A stretch of 64,000 nt of DNA. It comes from UBA6168 sp965222975. Its GTDB lineage: Bacteria > Bacteroidota > Bacteroidia > Chitinophagales > Saprospiraceae. The stretch spans positions 1-64,000 of the forward strand of contig CBDCVJ010000084.1 of assembly GCA_965222975.1 (NCBI GenBank). Direction: 5' to 3'. The translations under genes and the position numbers were made by a program. Shown here piece after piece: positions 9,059 to 17,179 of this stretch (its first letter is position 1; each line of letters begins with the position of its first letter). The notes beneath the pieces were generated by a model that ran no database searches, was not told the origin of the DNA, and saw only the letters and a program-made list of their open reading frames with translations.

Positions 9059-10129
9059 TTGACTAAACTTGAAAAACTGATTGCACAAGCGAATGGTCTT
9101 TACCTCTTCTTAAAAAAGATTGCTCCAATTGTTGCATTGTTGTCCCTCCTATTAGCATCTGGAATAGCTTCTTATATATTTGGATTAATAAGTTATGATT
9201 TCATTCAAATGTTATTGTTTATACTCCATCTGCTTTTATTGTTGATTTTTGCACATTTAGGCTTTTCTAAACTATATCTTCCTTCAAAGGAAAAATTATC
9301 TAAACTTGAAAATAGTATATTCTTTATTGAAGCTGGAGAAGGTGCGGAAATTTGGAAAAAGGCTCAACATATTTGGGCCGAATTTTCAAGAGTATGGCGT
9401 TATATTCTCTGGATTTGGATTGTTTTGTATAGTTGGTTTTTATTAAACAAAGGTATCACAGCGATTGATGGCATAGGGATTCCAAATTGGATAAATCTAT
9501 GTGTATTTAATTTTCTCAATAATATCGAAACAGTTCTAATCATCGTCAGCTTATCGTACATTGTTAAAGGTTGGAGGAGTAATAATGAATTAACCATCGG
9601 CCCATTTTTTTATATAACTATAGTTATCGCAACAATGGTTGTAGATATTTTACTAAAAATAATGAAACAAAATTTTGAATTTGATTACTCCTTTTTAACA
9701 GATTTAACTTCTGGAATATTTACAGGATTATTTTTTGGAATATTTGTTTCTAAATTGCATAGTAGATTTATAAACTTCCCAAATACATTGATTGTTATCC
9801 TCTTTTTTTATTGTTGCCTGATGACAGTTTATCCTTTATTAAATCGAATATTATTAAATTTAGAAAACTTGGAACCATTCCTATTATCTATAAATAATGA
9901 AGAGGATCGAATATTGTTAGATTTAGTGATTAAAAAATACACAAAATTGCTTCATGGCTTAAATTTATTTATCTTCTTTATTGCATTAACAGGTAAAGTT
10001 ATCATTATTTCTTTATTTTATTTTGAAGAGTATAGTCTCAAATTTTTTCTATATATTAAATCAATAGTTAAACTTGAGAACAAATATGTAGAAGCAAATG
10101 AACATTTATTACAAGAATTCAATTCCTAA
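9059..10129 (+). CDS. polytopic membrane protein of unknown function, TTG start
   Basis: 356 residues. The only plausible start is TTG at 9059 (MTKLEKLIAQANG); the next in-frame methionine lies inside the second membrane helix. Hydrophobic segments appear at about residues 20-45, 50-70, 113-130, 145-165, 183-198, 218-235, 242-262 and 300-320, giving roughly eight helices. A soluble loop (residues 75-110) is charged and helical. I do not recognise the family. Base composition is more AT-rich than the flanking metabolic genes, which could mean transferred DNA, but this is weak evidence. Confidence 0.6.
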   Translation: MTKLEKLIAQANGLYLFLKKIAPIVALLSLLLASGIASYIFGLISYDFIQMLLFILHLLLLLIFAHLGFSKLYLPSKEKLSKLENSIFFIEAGEGAEIWKKAQHIWAEFSRVWRYILWIWIVLYSWFLLNKGITAIDGIGIPNWINLCVFNFLNNIETVLIIVSLSYIVKGWRSNNELTIGPFFYITIVIATMVVDILLKIMKQNFEFDYSFLTDLTSGIFTGLFFGIFVSKLHSRFINFPNTLIVILFFYCCLMTVYPLLNRILLNLENLEPFLLSINNEEDRILLDLVIKKYTKLLHGLNLFIFFIALTGKVIIISLFYFEEYSLKFFLYIKSIVKLENKYVEANEHLLQEFNS

Positions 10130-10167
10130 ATGATAGTTATGTCACCCACCTCAACTACAATTGCCAA

Positions 10168-11168
10168 TCACACCACCTGAAATCCATGAGCATAAGGATC
10201 ATCCTCATCGTCAATAATAATATGGTTGTACCCAGTTATTTTCGCCCATCCCTGAATGCTTGGAATAATTGCCTCAAAATCTCCCACTTCCGTCTCAGCT
10301 TCTACCCGACCGATAAACTGGCTGCCAATAATGCTTTCGTGAATAAATTCATCGCCCACTTTTAGTTTTCTTTTGCTGCCCACTGTGCCATTCGGGCGGA
10401 TGTGCCAGTGCCACAAGGAGAGCGGTCAATGGCTTTGTCGCCATAAAAGACGGCATTGCGGCCATGTGCCTCGTTGCTCATTGTTTTGCCTGTCCATAAT
10501 AAATGACTGAGGCCATTGATGCGCTCATCTTCAGGATGAACAAATTCATATTTTTCATTCAATTGATTTCGCAAAATGGGGCTCCAGGCAATGAGCTGTC
10601 CTGCAGTGTGATGTTCCAGCCCTTTATAATTTTTCTGTGGATCAACGATGGCGTAAAAATTTCCTCCATAAGCTACGTCCACTACCAGTTCGCCGAGGCT
10701 GGGGCAGTCAACGGTTAGCTCAGTGCTGTGCAGAAAGGAAGCGACATTGGTCAGGCGCACCCAATTTACTTTTTTATCTTCTTGTCCATATTCAATATTT
10801 ACCAGTCCTGCAGGTGTTTCGATACGCAATTTCCCTGGCATTTTAGGAATTACCAATCCTTGTTCGATAGCGATAGTTATAGTTCCAATAGTCCCATGTC
10901 CACACATTGGCAAGCAACCGCTCGTTTCAATAAATAAAACAGCGATGTCATTTGCTTCGTCCGCAGGTGGATAGAGGATACTGCCGGACATCATGTCGTG
11001 GCCACGTGGCTCGAACATCAAGCCTTGCCTGATCCAATCATATTCTTTTAAAAAATGAATGCGTTTGTCGGCGATGGTTTTGCCTTTTAGAATAGGACCA
11101 CCACCTGCCACAAGGCGGACAGGATTTCCGCAGGTGTGGGCGTCTATGCAGTAGAAGTCTTTTTTCAT
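10168..11168 (-). pseudogene. 4-hydroxyproline epimerase (proline racemase family), single-base frameshift
   Basis: The first frame (11168 to 10362) carries both catalytic cysteines: Cys89 in PMCGHGT and Cys252 in SPCGTGT. It runs to ...ARMAQWAAK and then hits a stop two codons later. The -1 frame continues without a gap as KLKVGDEFIHESIIGSQF to the family C-terminus (stop at 10168). Joined, the product would be 333 residues, the normal length of the family. The break lies at a run of four A (coding strand) near 10371; one extra A restores the frame. Two Cys residues point to epimerase/racemase rather than trans-3-hydroxyproline dehydratase. The family interconverts trans-4-hydroxy-L-proline and cis-4-hydroxy-D-proline. 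A recent pseudogene, a sequencing error or -1 slippage are all possible. Confidence 0.88.
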
Positions 11169-11243
11169 AAAATGTGCAATTGGATTGATTTACAATGTTA
11201 CATTTGGCGCATTAAACAAATTGTGAGCAAACTTAACACACCG

Positions 11244-12443
11244 ATGAAGGACTCCCCTAGGCCTGAATACATTATACCTTTTACTTCTGACTTTGGTTTT
11301 AAAAAGGCATTTGCCGACGAAAAGGATACAACGTTTGCACGGAAGGCCATTCAGGTTTTGGCTTCGATGAGCAAGCCATTAAAAGAAATCAAATACATCC
11401 GAAATGAAAAGATCGGCCTAACTGCCCACTCCCGAAAAGGCATCATTGATGTTTTTTGCAAAGATGAAGAACAAAACTACTTTATAACCGAAATGCAGCA
11501 CGAAGGTTATGTCAACATGTTTGAACGGCTTATTTTTTATGTGCTCCATATTTACGATATCTTGGTACAAAAGGGAGAAGGGGCATTTGATGAAGTAAAA
11601 CCAATCCATTGTATTTGCATTTCTTCAAAAAAAATGTTGGAGCAAGAGGGTTGTTACCATAAAGTTTCTTTGAAAAACCAACGGAATCAAACTGTTTTTA
11701 ACAAAATCAGGTTTTATATTGTAGAACTCAGTAAATTTACAAAGTCAAAGATTGAGTGTATTTCTGATTTTGATAAACTTCTTTACACCATGAAAAACGG
11801 GCATAAAATAGATTTAAACAACCATCCGGAGATTCCTCCTTTTTGGGGCGAGGAGTGGCTCAATAAAGTTGTTGAAAAACTCAAACAAGCTAACCTGACA
11901 CCTGAGGAACGCTTTTCATATAATATTGAATGGGCCCAAGCCATTGCTGAAAGGGAAAAACATGAACACTTTCACAAGCAAATGTTAGAACTTGGAGTCG
12001 AAAAGGAACAGGTCAGAGCCAAGGAAGAACGAGTCAAGGCTGAAGAGGAAGCGGTCAGGGCCCAAGCAGAACAGGTCAGAGCCAAGGAAGAACGTGTCAA
12101 GGCTGAGGAAGAACGTGTCAAGGCTGAGGAAGAACGTGTCAAGGCTGAGGAAGGACGTGTCAAGGCTGAAGAGGAAGCGGTCAGAGTCCAAGCAGAACAG
12201 GTCAGAGCCAAGGAAGAACGGATCAAGGCTGAAGTAGAAGCGGCCAGAACCAAAAGGGAACAGGCCAAGGCTGATCTCAAAAAGGTACAAAGTGAGTTGG
12301 AACAAGCTAAAGAAAAGGCTATGAAAGAAACCACTATAGCTGCCCTGAAAAATGGCATGTCAGTGGACCAAATCATTAGCATCCTTAATTACCCAAAAGG
12401 GTTCGTCCAAAAAGTCAAAGAGCAATTCGATAGAGAAAACTGA
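11244..12443 (+). CDS. Rpn/PD-(D/E)XK nuclease family transposase-like protein with heptad-repeat tail
   Basis: 399 residues from ATG 11244 (MKDSPRPEYIIPFTSDFGFKKAF). The longer upstream frame would overlap the epimerase start. The nuclease domain (about residues 10-250) shows the family pattern FTSDFGFKKAF, then IDVFCKDEEQNYFITEMQH with the D...E-x-Q core of PD-(D/E)XK enzymes. Residues ~255-360 are about 15 consecutive heptads of the type ERVKAEE/QVRAKE, a long charged coiled coil. The end (KNGMSVDQIISILNYPKGFV) is the short helical motif usual in this family. It sits in opposite orientation between two genes of the hydroxyproline cluster, consistent with insertion. Family members promote recombination in E. 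coli (RpnA); activity here is inferred. Confidence 0.85.
   Translation: MKDSPRPEYIIPFTSDFGFKKAFADEKDTTFARKAIQVLASMSKPLKEIKYIRNEKIGLTAHSRKGIIDVFCKDEEQNYFITEMQHEGYVNMFERLIFYVLHIYDILVQKGEGAFDEVKPIHCICISSKKMLEQEGCYHKVSLKNQRNQTVFNKIRFYIVELSKFTKSKIECISDFDKLLYTMKNGHKIDLNNHPEIPPFWGEEWLNKVVEKLKQANLTPEERFSYNIEWAQAIAEREKHEHFHKQMLELGVEKEQVRAKEERVKAEEEAVRAQAEQVRAKEERVKAEEERVKAEEERVKAEEGRVKAEEEAVRVQAEQVRAKEERIKAEVEAARTKREQAKADLKKVQSELEQAKEKAMKETTIAALKNGMSVDQIISILNYPKGFVQKVKEQFDREN
12006..12320 (+). repeat. tandem 21-bp heptad repeat inside the Rpn-family gene
   Basis: About fifteen in-frame 21-base units, each encoding one coiled-coil heptad. Three consecutive units at 12090-12152 are identical at DNA level (gaacgtgtcaaggctgagga per unit), and a fourth differs by few bases. 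A larger unit of three heptads (QVRAKE-ERVKAEE-EAVRAQA) also recurs. This looks like recent unequal-crossover or slippage expansion, so length probably varies between strains. Confidence 0.85.
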
Positions 12444-12510
12444 AAAGGATAACGTGAAATAAAAAACTTCACTAGGCATTGGTTTCAGCCTTGCTCTAAT
12501 TTATTTCCTA

Positions 12511-12549
12511 AAAACAGGCTTGATGTAGCGATGACATCAAGCCTGTTTT
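12511..12549. terminator. bidirectional intrinsic terminator, 16-bp perfect stem
   Basis: aaaacaggcttgatgt (12511-12526) pairs perfectly with acatcaagcctgtttt (12534-12549) around a 7-base loop. A and T runs flank it on both strands. It ends both the Rpn-family gene and the dehydrogenase, whose stop codon begins inside the last base of the stem. Confidence 0.85.
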
Positions 12550-14114
12550 CATTTTGCAAACGTCCCATCCACCTTCCGCCAAATCCCCAAGGGATTCCCG
12601 TCCTGCAAAGCCTCCGGCAACAATTCAATTGGAAAATCCTGATAAGCTACAGGCCGCACAAATCGCTTAATGGCCTCTGTACCCACGGAAGTAAAACGCC
12701 CATCCGTAGTAGCGGGGTAAGGGCCACCGTGTTGCATAGCATGACAAACCTCTACACCTGTCGGCACACCATTGATGATGAGACGTCCAGCGACCTGGTT
12801 CAATTCATTGATGAGGTTACCCTGGTGACCGAGTTCGTGTTTTTCACCAAAAACAGTAGCAGTAAGTTGGCCGTGCAGGGTCTTGACCAATTGCACCAGT
12901 TCGTCGCCAGTTTTGTAAGTGACGAGCAGGGTAAACGGGCCGAAGACTTCTTCCTGCAAATTGGGGTTGGACAAAAATGTTTGTGCAGAGGCAATGCCAG
13001 CAGAAGGTAAAACGCTATCCGCCTTTGATTTTTTGGAAAAATGGACTGCTTTTACCCCTTGCTGTGAAAGGGTATTTCCCAAACGGGAGTAATAATTTTC
13101 AAAAATGCTCTTGTTTAACATACACTGCCCTGAAGCCGCCTGAATGGCTTCCATGAGGATATTCACAAAACCTCTATACCCATCTTCAGGGACAAAAACC
13201 AACCCTGGGTTGGTGCAAAATTGCCCAGCGCCGAGTGCTACCGAACCAGCTAATGTCTTTGCTATTTTTTCGCCCCGTTGGTTCAAAGCATCTTGCAAAA
13301 TAATAATTGGGTTCACGCTGCCCATTTCCGCAAAAACGGGAATTGGAGTTGGGCGTTTATTAGCAATATCGAATAGTGCCCGGCCTCCACGTAGTGAGCC
13401 AGTGAAGGCTACTGCGGTCGTTAAAGGATGTTTCACCAAAGCGCCGCCAACTTTATAGTCACCGTTCAGCATGGAAAAAACGCCATCTGGCATGCCGCTT
13501 TTTTTAGCTGCTTTTTGAATGGCCAATGAAACCAGTTCATTTGTGACTGGATGCGCTTCGTGACCTTTTACTACTACCGGACAACCAGCAGCCAGTGCCG
13601 ATGCCGTATCACCACCTGCTGTCGAAAAGGCCAATGGGAAATTGCTCGCCGTGAACACCACCACTGGCCCCATCGGCTGCAACATCGACCGCACATCGGG
13701 TTTGGGAAATGGTTTTCGTTCAGGGTTGCCGTGGTCAATAATGGCATTTACCCATGAGCCTTCCTCCACATGATCGGCGAATAGTCGCAACTGCCCCGTC
13801 GTCCTTCCCCGTTCGCCTTTTACCCTGCCTTCGGGCAAACCTGCTTCGCTCATCGCAGCGTGTACCAAATTGTCGCCAAGTGCTTCTATCTCGTCAGCAA
13901 TCGTTCGGAGAAATTTTGCTTTGCTTTTTCCCGTAAAATGGCGATAGGTTTGGAATGCTTCCTGCGCCTTTTTCATTGCTGCATATACTTCTGATGGGGC
14001 AGCAATTTTGAATGCAGGTGCATCGGCCACCGCTTTTGCAGTGATTCCTGTAAAGGTTCGCCGTCCTTTTCCTGATTTCTTAAATCCAATGATATTTTTT
14101 CCGGTGAGTTTCAT
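12549..14114 (-). CDS. aldehyde dehydrogenase, 2-oxoglutarate-semialdehyde (2,5-dioxovalerate) type
   Basis: 521 residues, the length typical of the long KGSA-dehydrogenase branch. Key features in order: TASNFPLAFSTAGGDTASAL (cofactor region), general base Glu263 in FAEMGSVNP and nucleophile Cys300 in GAGQFCTNPG. Further on are EEVFGPFTLLVTY and a C-terminal HGGPYPATTDGRFTSVGT. The enzyme oxidises 2-oxoglutarate semialdehyde to 2-oxoglutarate with NAD(P)+, the last step of hydroxyproline (and some sugar-acid) breakdown. It lies 82 bases downstream of the DHDPS-family gene on the same strand, so the two are probably co-transcribed. Substrate assignment rests on context plus branch length. Confidence 0.88.
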   Translation of the reverse strand: MKLTGKNIIGFKKSGKGRRTFTGITAKAVADAPAFKIAAPSEVYAAMKKAQEAFQTYRHFTGKSKAKFLRTIADEIEALGDNLVHAAMSEAGLPEGRVKGERGRTTGQLRLFADHVEEGSWVNAIIDHGNPERKPFPKPDVRSMLQPMGPVVVFTASNFPLAFSTAGGDTASALAAGCPVVVKGHEAHPVTNELVSLAIQKAAKKSGMPDGVFSMLNGDYKVGGALVKHPLTTAVAFTGSLRGGRALFDIANKRPTPIPVFAEMGSVNPIIILQDALNQRGEKIAKTLAGSVALGAGQFCTNPGLVFVPEDGYRGFVNILMEAIQAASGQCMLNKSIFENYYSRLGNTLSQQGVKAVHFSKKSKADSVLPSAGIASAQTFLSNPNLQEEVFGPFTLLVTYKTGDELVQLVKTLHGQLTATVFGEKHELGHQGNLINELNQVAGRLIINGVPTGVEVCHAMQHGGPYPATTDGRFTSVGTEAIKRFVRPVAYQDFPIELLPEALQDGNPLGIWRKVDGTFAK

Positions 14115-14196
14115 GGTTGGTGAATTGGTGAATTAGGGAATTGGTGGATAAGAAGGTTATCAATACCTAATTCCCCAATTCCCCAATTCCCGTTTG

Positions 14197-15105
14197 TTAA
14201 ATCTTCGGCATTCGTGGCCGTTTGGCCAAGCCCTCTTTCAAAACCTTCATGACCCTTCTTCGCTCAGCGCCTTTCAGCGGTTGGCGGGGCAGTCGGACAT
14301 GCTCTGTGCCAATGCCAGTCATGGCTTCGGCCAATTTAATATTTTGTACCAATTGGGGGCTAATATCCAATTCTAAAATGGGCAAAAACCAACGGTAAAT
14401 TTTCAATGCCTCCTTGATGCGGCCTTGTTTTACCAATTGGTATATGACGACCGTTTCTCTCGGGAAGGCATCCACCAGACCTGCCACCCAGCCATGAGCC
14501 CCCATCACCAATTCCTCCATAGCGAGGGTGTCCACACCACAGAGTATTTTCAGGCGGTTAGGTCCAAAGCGATTGATAATGCGAGTGACATTGGATATGT
14601 CCCGAGTGCTTTCCTTGACAGCTTGAATGTTTTTGTGTTTTAATAAAACCTCAAACATATTGAGCGTCACCTCAATTTTGTAATCCACAGGATTGTTGTA
14701 AACCAGAATGGGCAGATCGGTGGATTTGGCAATATCAAGGAAATAATTGATTGTCTCCCGGTCAGTTGGTTTGTACTGCATCGGCGGCAGCACCATGAGG
14801 CCGTTGGCGCCACTTTCCTGCGCTTCGTTTGCCACCTCAATGGCTGCCTTTGTGGAGCGCTCTGCAATGTTGACCACAACGGGGATTTTCTTTTTGGCCA
14901 GTTTCAAACAAGTAGCAAGTAGTTGCATCTTCTCTGCTTGCAACAAGGTGCTGGCCTCGCCTAAAGAGCCGCCGATGATCATCCCATCAATGCCCGCCTT
15001 GATCTGTGCTTTTACATTTTTGGAAAAAACTTTAAGGTCAAGGTTGCCCTTTTTGGTGAATGCCGTCGTGAGCGCCGGATAAACGCCTTCCCATTTTACT
15101 TTCAT
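14197..15105 (-). CDS. DHDPS/NAL-family lyase, probable pyrroline-4-hydroxy-2-carboxylate deaminase
   Basis: 302 residues, a complete (beta/alpha)8 aldolase of the dihydrodipicolinate synthase superfamily. Visible residues are Schiff-base Lys164 in AVKEST, Tyr136 in VYNNP, and a GGSLGE loop in place of the GTTGE of true DapA. The altered loop argues against lysine biosynthesis. Next to an epimerase and a KGSA dehydrogenase, the likely role is deamination of 1-pyrroline-4-hydroxy-2-carboxylate to 2-oxoglutarate semialdehyde. First gene of the minus-strand operon; an AraC regulator is divergent to it. Confidence 0.85.
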   Translation of the reverse strand: MKVKWEGVYPALTTAFTKKGNLDLKVFSKNVKAQIKAGIDGMIIGGSLGEASTLLQAEKMQLLATCLKLAKKKIPVVVNIAERSTKAAIEVANEAQESGANGLMVLPPMQYKPTDRETINYFLDIAKSTDLPILVYNNPVDYKIEVTLNMFEVLLKHKNIQAVKESTRDISNVTRIINRFGPNRLKILCGVDTLAMEELVMGAHGWVAGLVDAFPRETVVIYQLVKQGRIKEALKIYRWFLPILELDISPQLVQNIKLAEAMTGIGTEHVRLPRQPLKGAERRRVMKVLKEGLAKRPRMPKI

Positions 15106-15534
15106 AAGAAGTGATTAATAATCAGTCTATTAGTGATCGGTTTGCAAACGATTGGAAACCAAAGTTTTGCAGTTGATCAAAATCTAAACTAATTGTCAAG
15201 TTGTGTTTATATTTTAGGAGTTGTGCTATCTTTTCAACAAAATGCTTGTTCCAACGCACGCTCGGAACGGTGCCGCCCATTTATTTGAATTAAGGCGACT
15301 GCTCAGAAGGTCGGAGAGAGAAAGAAAAAATGAGATTTTTCTTTCTCTCTCAGGCTGGGACTGGGTGTTTTTAAAAAATAGGCCACAAAGGTAGGCTGTA
15401 ACCATATCAACTATTTCGCATAAATTTGCCAATATTGATACTATCTTGACCTATTTGGTTTTGGAAATAGAATATTAGCCATATTTTTATATCAGTCCCT
15501 GAAGCAAGTATTATCGAAATGAATCAATGGAACA
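15106..15534. other. divergent regulatory region with A/T-rich hairpin
   Basis: 429 bases between the DHDPS-family gene and the AraC gene. The clearest structure is a 15-bp stem at 15315-15350 (agagagaaagaaaaa against its complement, 6-base loop). Read on the minus strand it is not followed by a T run, so it is not an obvious terminator. Binding sites for the AraC regulator are expected here but I could not identify a repeated operator. A 68-codon minus-strand frame (15226-15432) has no convincing features. Confidence 0.45.
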
Positions 15535-16398
15535 ATGAAACCCTTACCTTTCTCCATACCCAAAACCGCCCACGAATCCTTCCGTGTACAAGTGGACGAG
15601 CAGCCACATTTTTATGACGTGTTGCATTGTCATCCAGAAATTCAATTGACCTTGATTGTTAAAAGTGAAGGAGTGTATTCTATTGCCCATCAGATGGGAA
15701 GGTTCGAGGAAGGAGATGTTTATCTACTCGGTTCGAATGTACCACATGTTTTTAAAAATGGAGAAGCATGGTATGGTAAATCAGCAAAAGAAGACGCCCA
15801 GTCTATTTCTTTATTTTTTAGGGAAAACAGTTTTGGCCAGGGTCTTTTTGAAGTGCCAGAATTTAATGCCATAAATCATTTACTGCATGAGGCCAACCGA
15901 GGAATTAAATTGTCAAAAAAATTATCACTAAAAATATCCGATCAAATTCTGGATATGCCATTATTATCAGGTGCTCGCCGTATTATCCAGTTGTTAAGTA
16001 TTTTAGAAAAAATATCTGCTGCCGGGGATTGGGGATATTTATCTCCGTCAATTAATCAGCGATTTCAAAAAGAAGATTATGAACGGTTAAATAAAATCAC
16101 GGCATATATTTTAGCCAATTATTCCCGGCCGATTAATTTGGAAGAAATTGCCAATGAGGCCCATTTGTGCCCATCTGCATTTTGCCGTTTTTTTAAAAAA
16201 AGGACCCGCAAGTCATTTGTCGAATATTTAAACGAATTCCGGATCGGTATGGCCGGAAAAATGTTGGCAGAAAGTCAAGAGCCTGTTTCTCAGATTTGTT
16301 TTAAAACAGGTTTTAATAATTTAGCCAATTTTAATAGGCAATTTCGCAGGGTTATGGATATGACGCCGACGGAATATCGCCAGCGGGTTCGTTTGTAA
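15535..16398 (+). CDS. AraC family transcriptional regulator
   Basis: 287 residues. The N-terminal half is a cupin-like sensor (HCHPEIQLTLIVKSEGVY, FEEGDVYLLGSNVPHVF). The C-terminal 100 residues hold two helix-turn-helices: INLEEIANEAHLCPSAFCRFFKK and PVSQICFKTGFNNLANFNRQ, ending PTEYRQRV. It is divergent from the hydroxyproline-type operon, so it most likely responds to that pathway's substrate or an intermediate. Its 3' end overlaps the convergent DinB-like gene by 47 bases. Confidence 0.9.
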   Translation: MKPLPFSIPKTAHESFRVQVDEQPHFYDVLHCHPEIQLTLIVKSEGVYSIAHQMGRFEEGDVYLLGSNVPHVFKNGEAWYGKSAKEDAQSISLFFRENSFGQGLFEVPEFNAINHLLHEANRGIKLSKKLSLKISDQILDMPLLSGARRIIQLLSILEKISAAGDWGYLSPSINQRFQKEDYERLNKITAYILANYSRPINLEEIANEAHLCPSAFCRFFKKRTRKSFVEYLNEFRIGMAGKMLAESQEPVSQICFKTGFNNLANFNRQFRRVMDMTPTEYRQRVRL

Positions 16399-16936
16399 AC
16401 ACATGAATTGATTTTTCTTGGGAAAATTTTTCTTTATTAAATGCCACAGATTTTCCTTTGGGTATTGATAAACTTTTCCAGCCATTCCCTTTTATCATCC
16501 GGCCAATGTACACGATTTGTCCGACATGGTAAGCATAATGCGCCAATTGCCGATTTAAAGCTTCTACTATTGTATGGCCTTGGTTGCGGATATATATTTC
16601 AGTATCGAAATTATTTTCATTAATAGAACCAAAAGCAGTAAACAGGCATTGCCATCCATCCTCCCATTTTTCCAATAATTCTTTTTTTGATTGGATCACA
16701 CCTTCAAATTCCATATCCCGGTTGCGCCATTCTTTTTCGCCATCGGAATTTAAAAAATCCGTCCACCGGGATTTCATGTTGCCCCATAAATGGTTAACGA
16801 TTATAGCGATGGAATTGCTGGCAGGGTTGTATTGCCAAAACAAATCTTTTTCTTCCAATTGGTTGAATGTCTGCTCGCCCAATAATTTGTAATATTGGAA
16901 TTGTTTGTGGATAGAGGTAAGGTAATTTTTTTGCAT
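16352..16936 (-). CDS. DinB superfamily protein (DUF1572 type)
   Basis: 194 residues; a four-helix-bundle family with three metal-binding histidines. Candidates are the His of IVNHLWGN (about residue 48) and the pair in QLAHYAYHVGQIVYIGRMI (about residues 133 and 137). The ends match the DUF1572 pattern (YNPASNSIAIIVNHLWGNM, RWTDFLNSDGEKEWRNRD). Related proteins include thiol-dependent transferases and damage-induced proteins; the substrate here is unknown. It overlaps the AraC gene tail to tail, and a palindromic repeat begins two bases upstream of its start codon. Confidence 0.85.
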   Translation of the reverse strand: MQKNYLTSIHKQFQYYKLLGEQTFNQLEEKDLFWQYNPASNSIAIIVNHLWGNMKSRWTDFLNSDGEKEWRNRDMEFEGVIQSKKELLEKWEDGWQCLFTAFGSINENNFDTEIYIRNQGHTIVEALNRQLAHYAYHVGQIVYIGRMIKGNGWKSLSIPKGKSVAFNKEKFSQEKSIHVFTNEPAGDIPSASYP

Positions 16937-16937
16937 A

Positions 16938-17153
16938 TTGGTATATAAACTTAGGAGGTAGTTTGTAGCCTCGCAAATTAAAAATTAATAATTTCCCACA
17001 GAGCGGCGGGGTTATTTTACCCCGCAATTAAGGCTACGGGTGTAAGAATCTGCTGGAATTACGGGGTAAAATAACCCCGCCGCTCGAATCTCGTTTATTA
17101 AAAACTTATTTGTGGAGCTACAAATTACCCCCTAAGTTAATCAGTTATACCAA
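16938..17153. repeat. nested inverted-repeat element (MITE/REP-like)
   Basis: Three nested pairs share one centre. Outer: ttggtata (16938-16945) with tataccaa (17146-17153). Middle: 22 bases at 16948-16969 against 17117-17138 with two mismatches. Inner: perfect 24-bp arms at 17001-17024 and 17062-17085 (gagcggcggggttattttac...). Each inner arm is itself a quasi-palindrome (GCGGGG ttatttta CCCCGC). The whole fills the gap between two minus-strand genes. No transposase is inside. It could be a MITE or a processed-RNA structure. Confidence 0.7.
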
Positions 17154-17179
17154 AACTTCAACATTGGCATAAACAATAA

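Noticed and set aside
10371..10416. Programmed -1 frameshift as the normal mode of epimerase expression
   Set aside because: Only a minimal A-AAA-G slip site, no downstream stimulatory structure noticed, and the family elsewhere is single-frame; kept as an alternative only.
12006..12320. Could the tandem units be a CRISPR array?
   Set aside because: Units are 21 bp with no spacers, in frame and encode a coiled coil.
11972..12382. Long open frames on both strands across the heptad-repeat region
   Set aside because: They are by-products of the biased codons of the tandem 21-bp repeat; serine/leucine-rich minus-strand product has no domain.
14197..15105. Annotation as DapA (lysine biosynthesis)
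   Set aside because: The GGSLGE loop replaces GTTGE and the neighbours point to hydroxyproline breakdown.
15226..15432. 68-codon minus-strand frame between the DHDPS-family and AraC genes
   Set aside because: Contains the A/T-rich hairpin in its coding part and shows no recognisable protein pattern.
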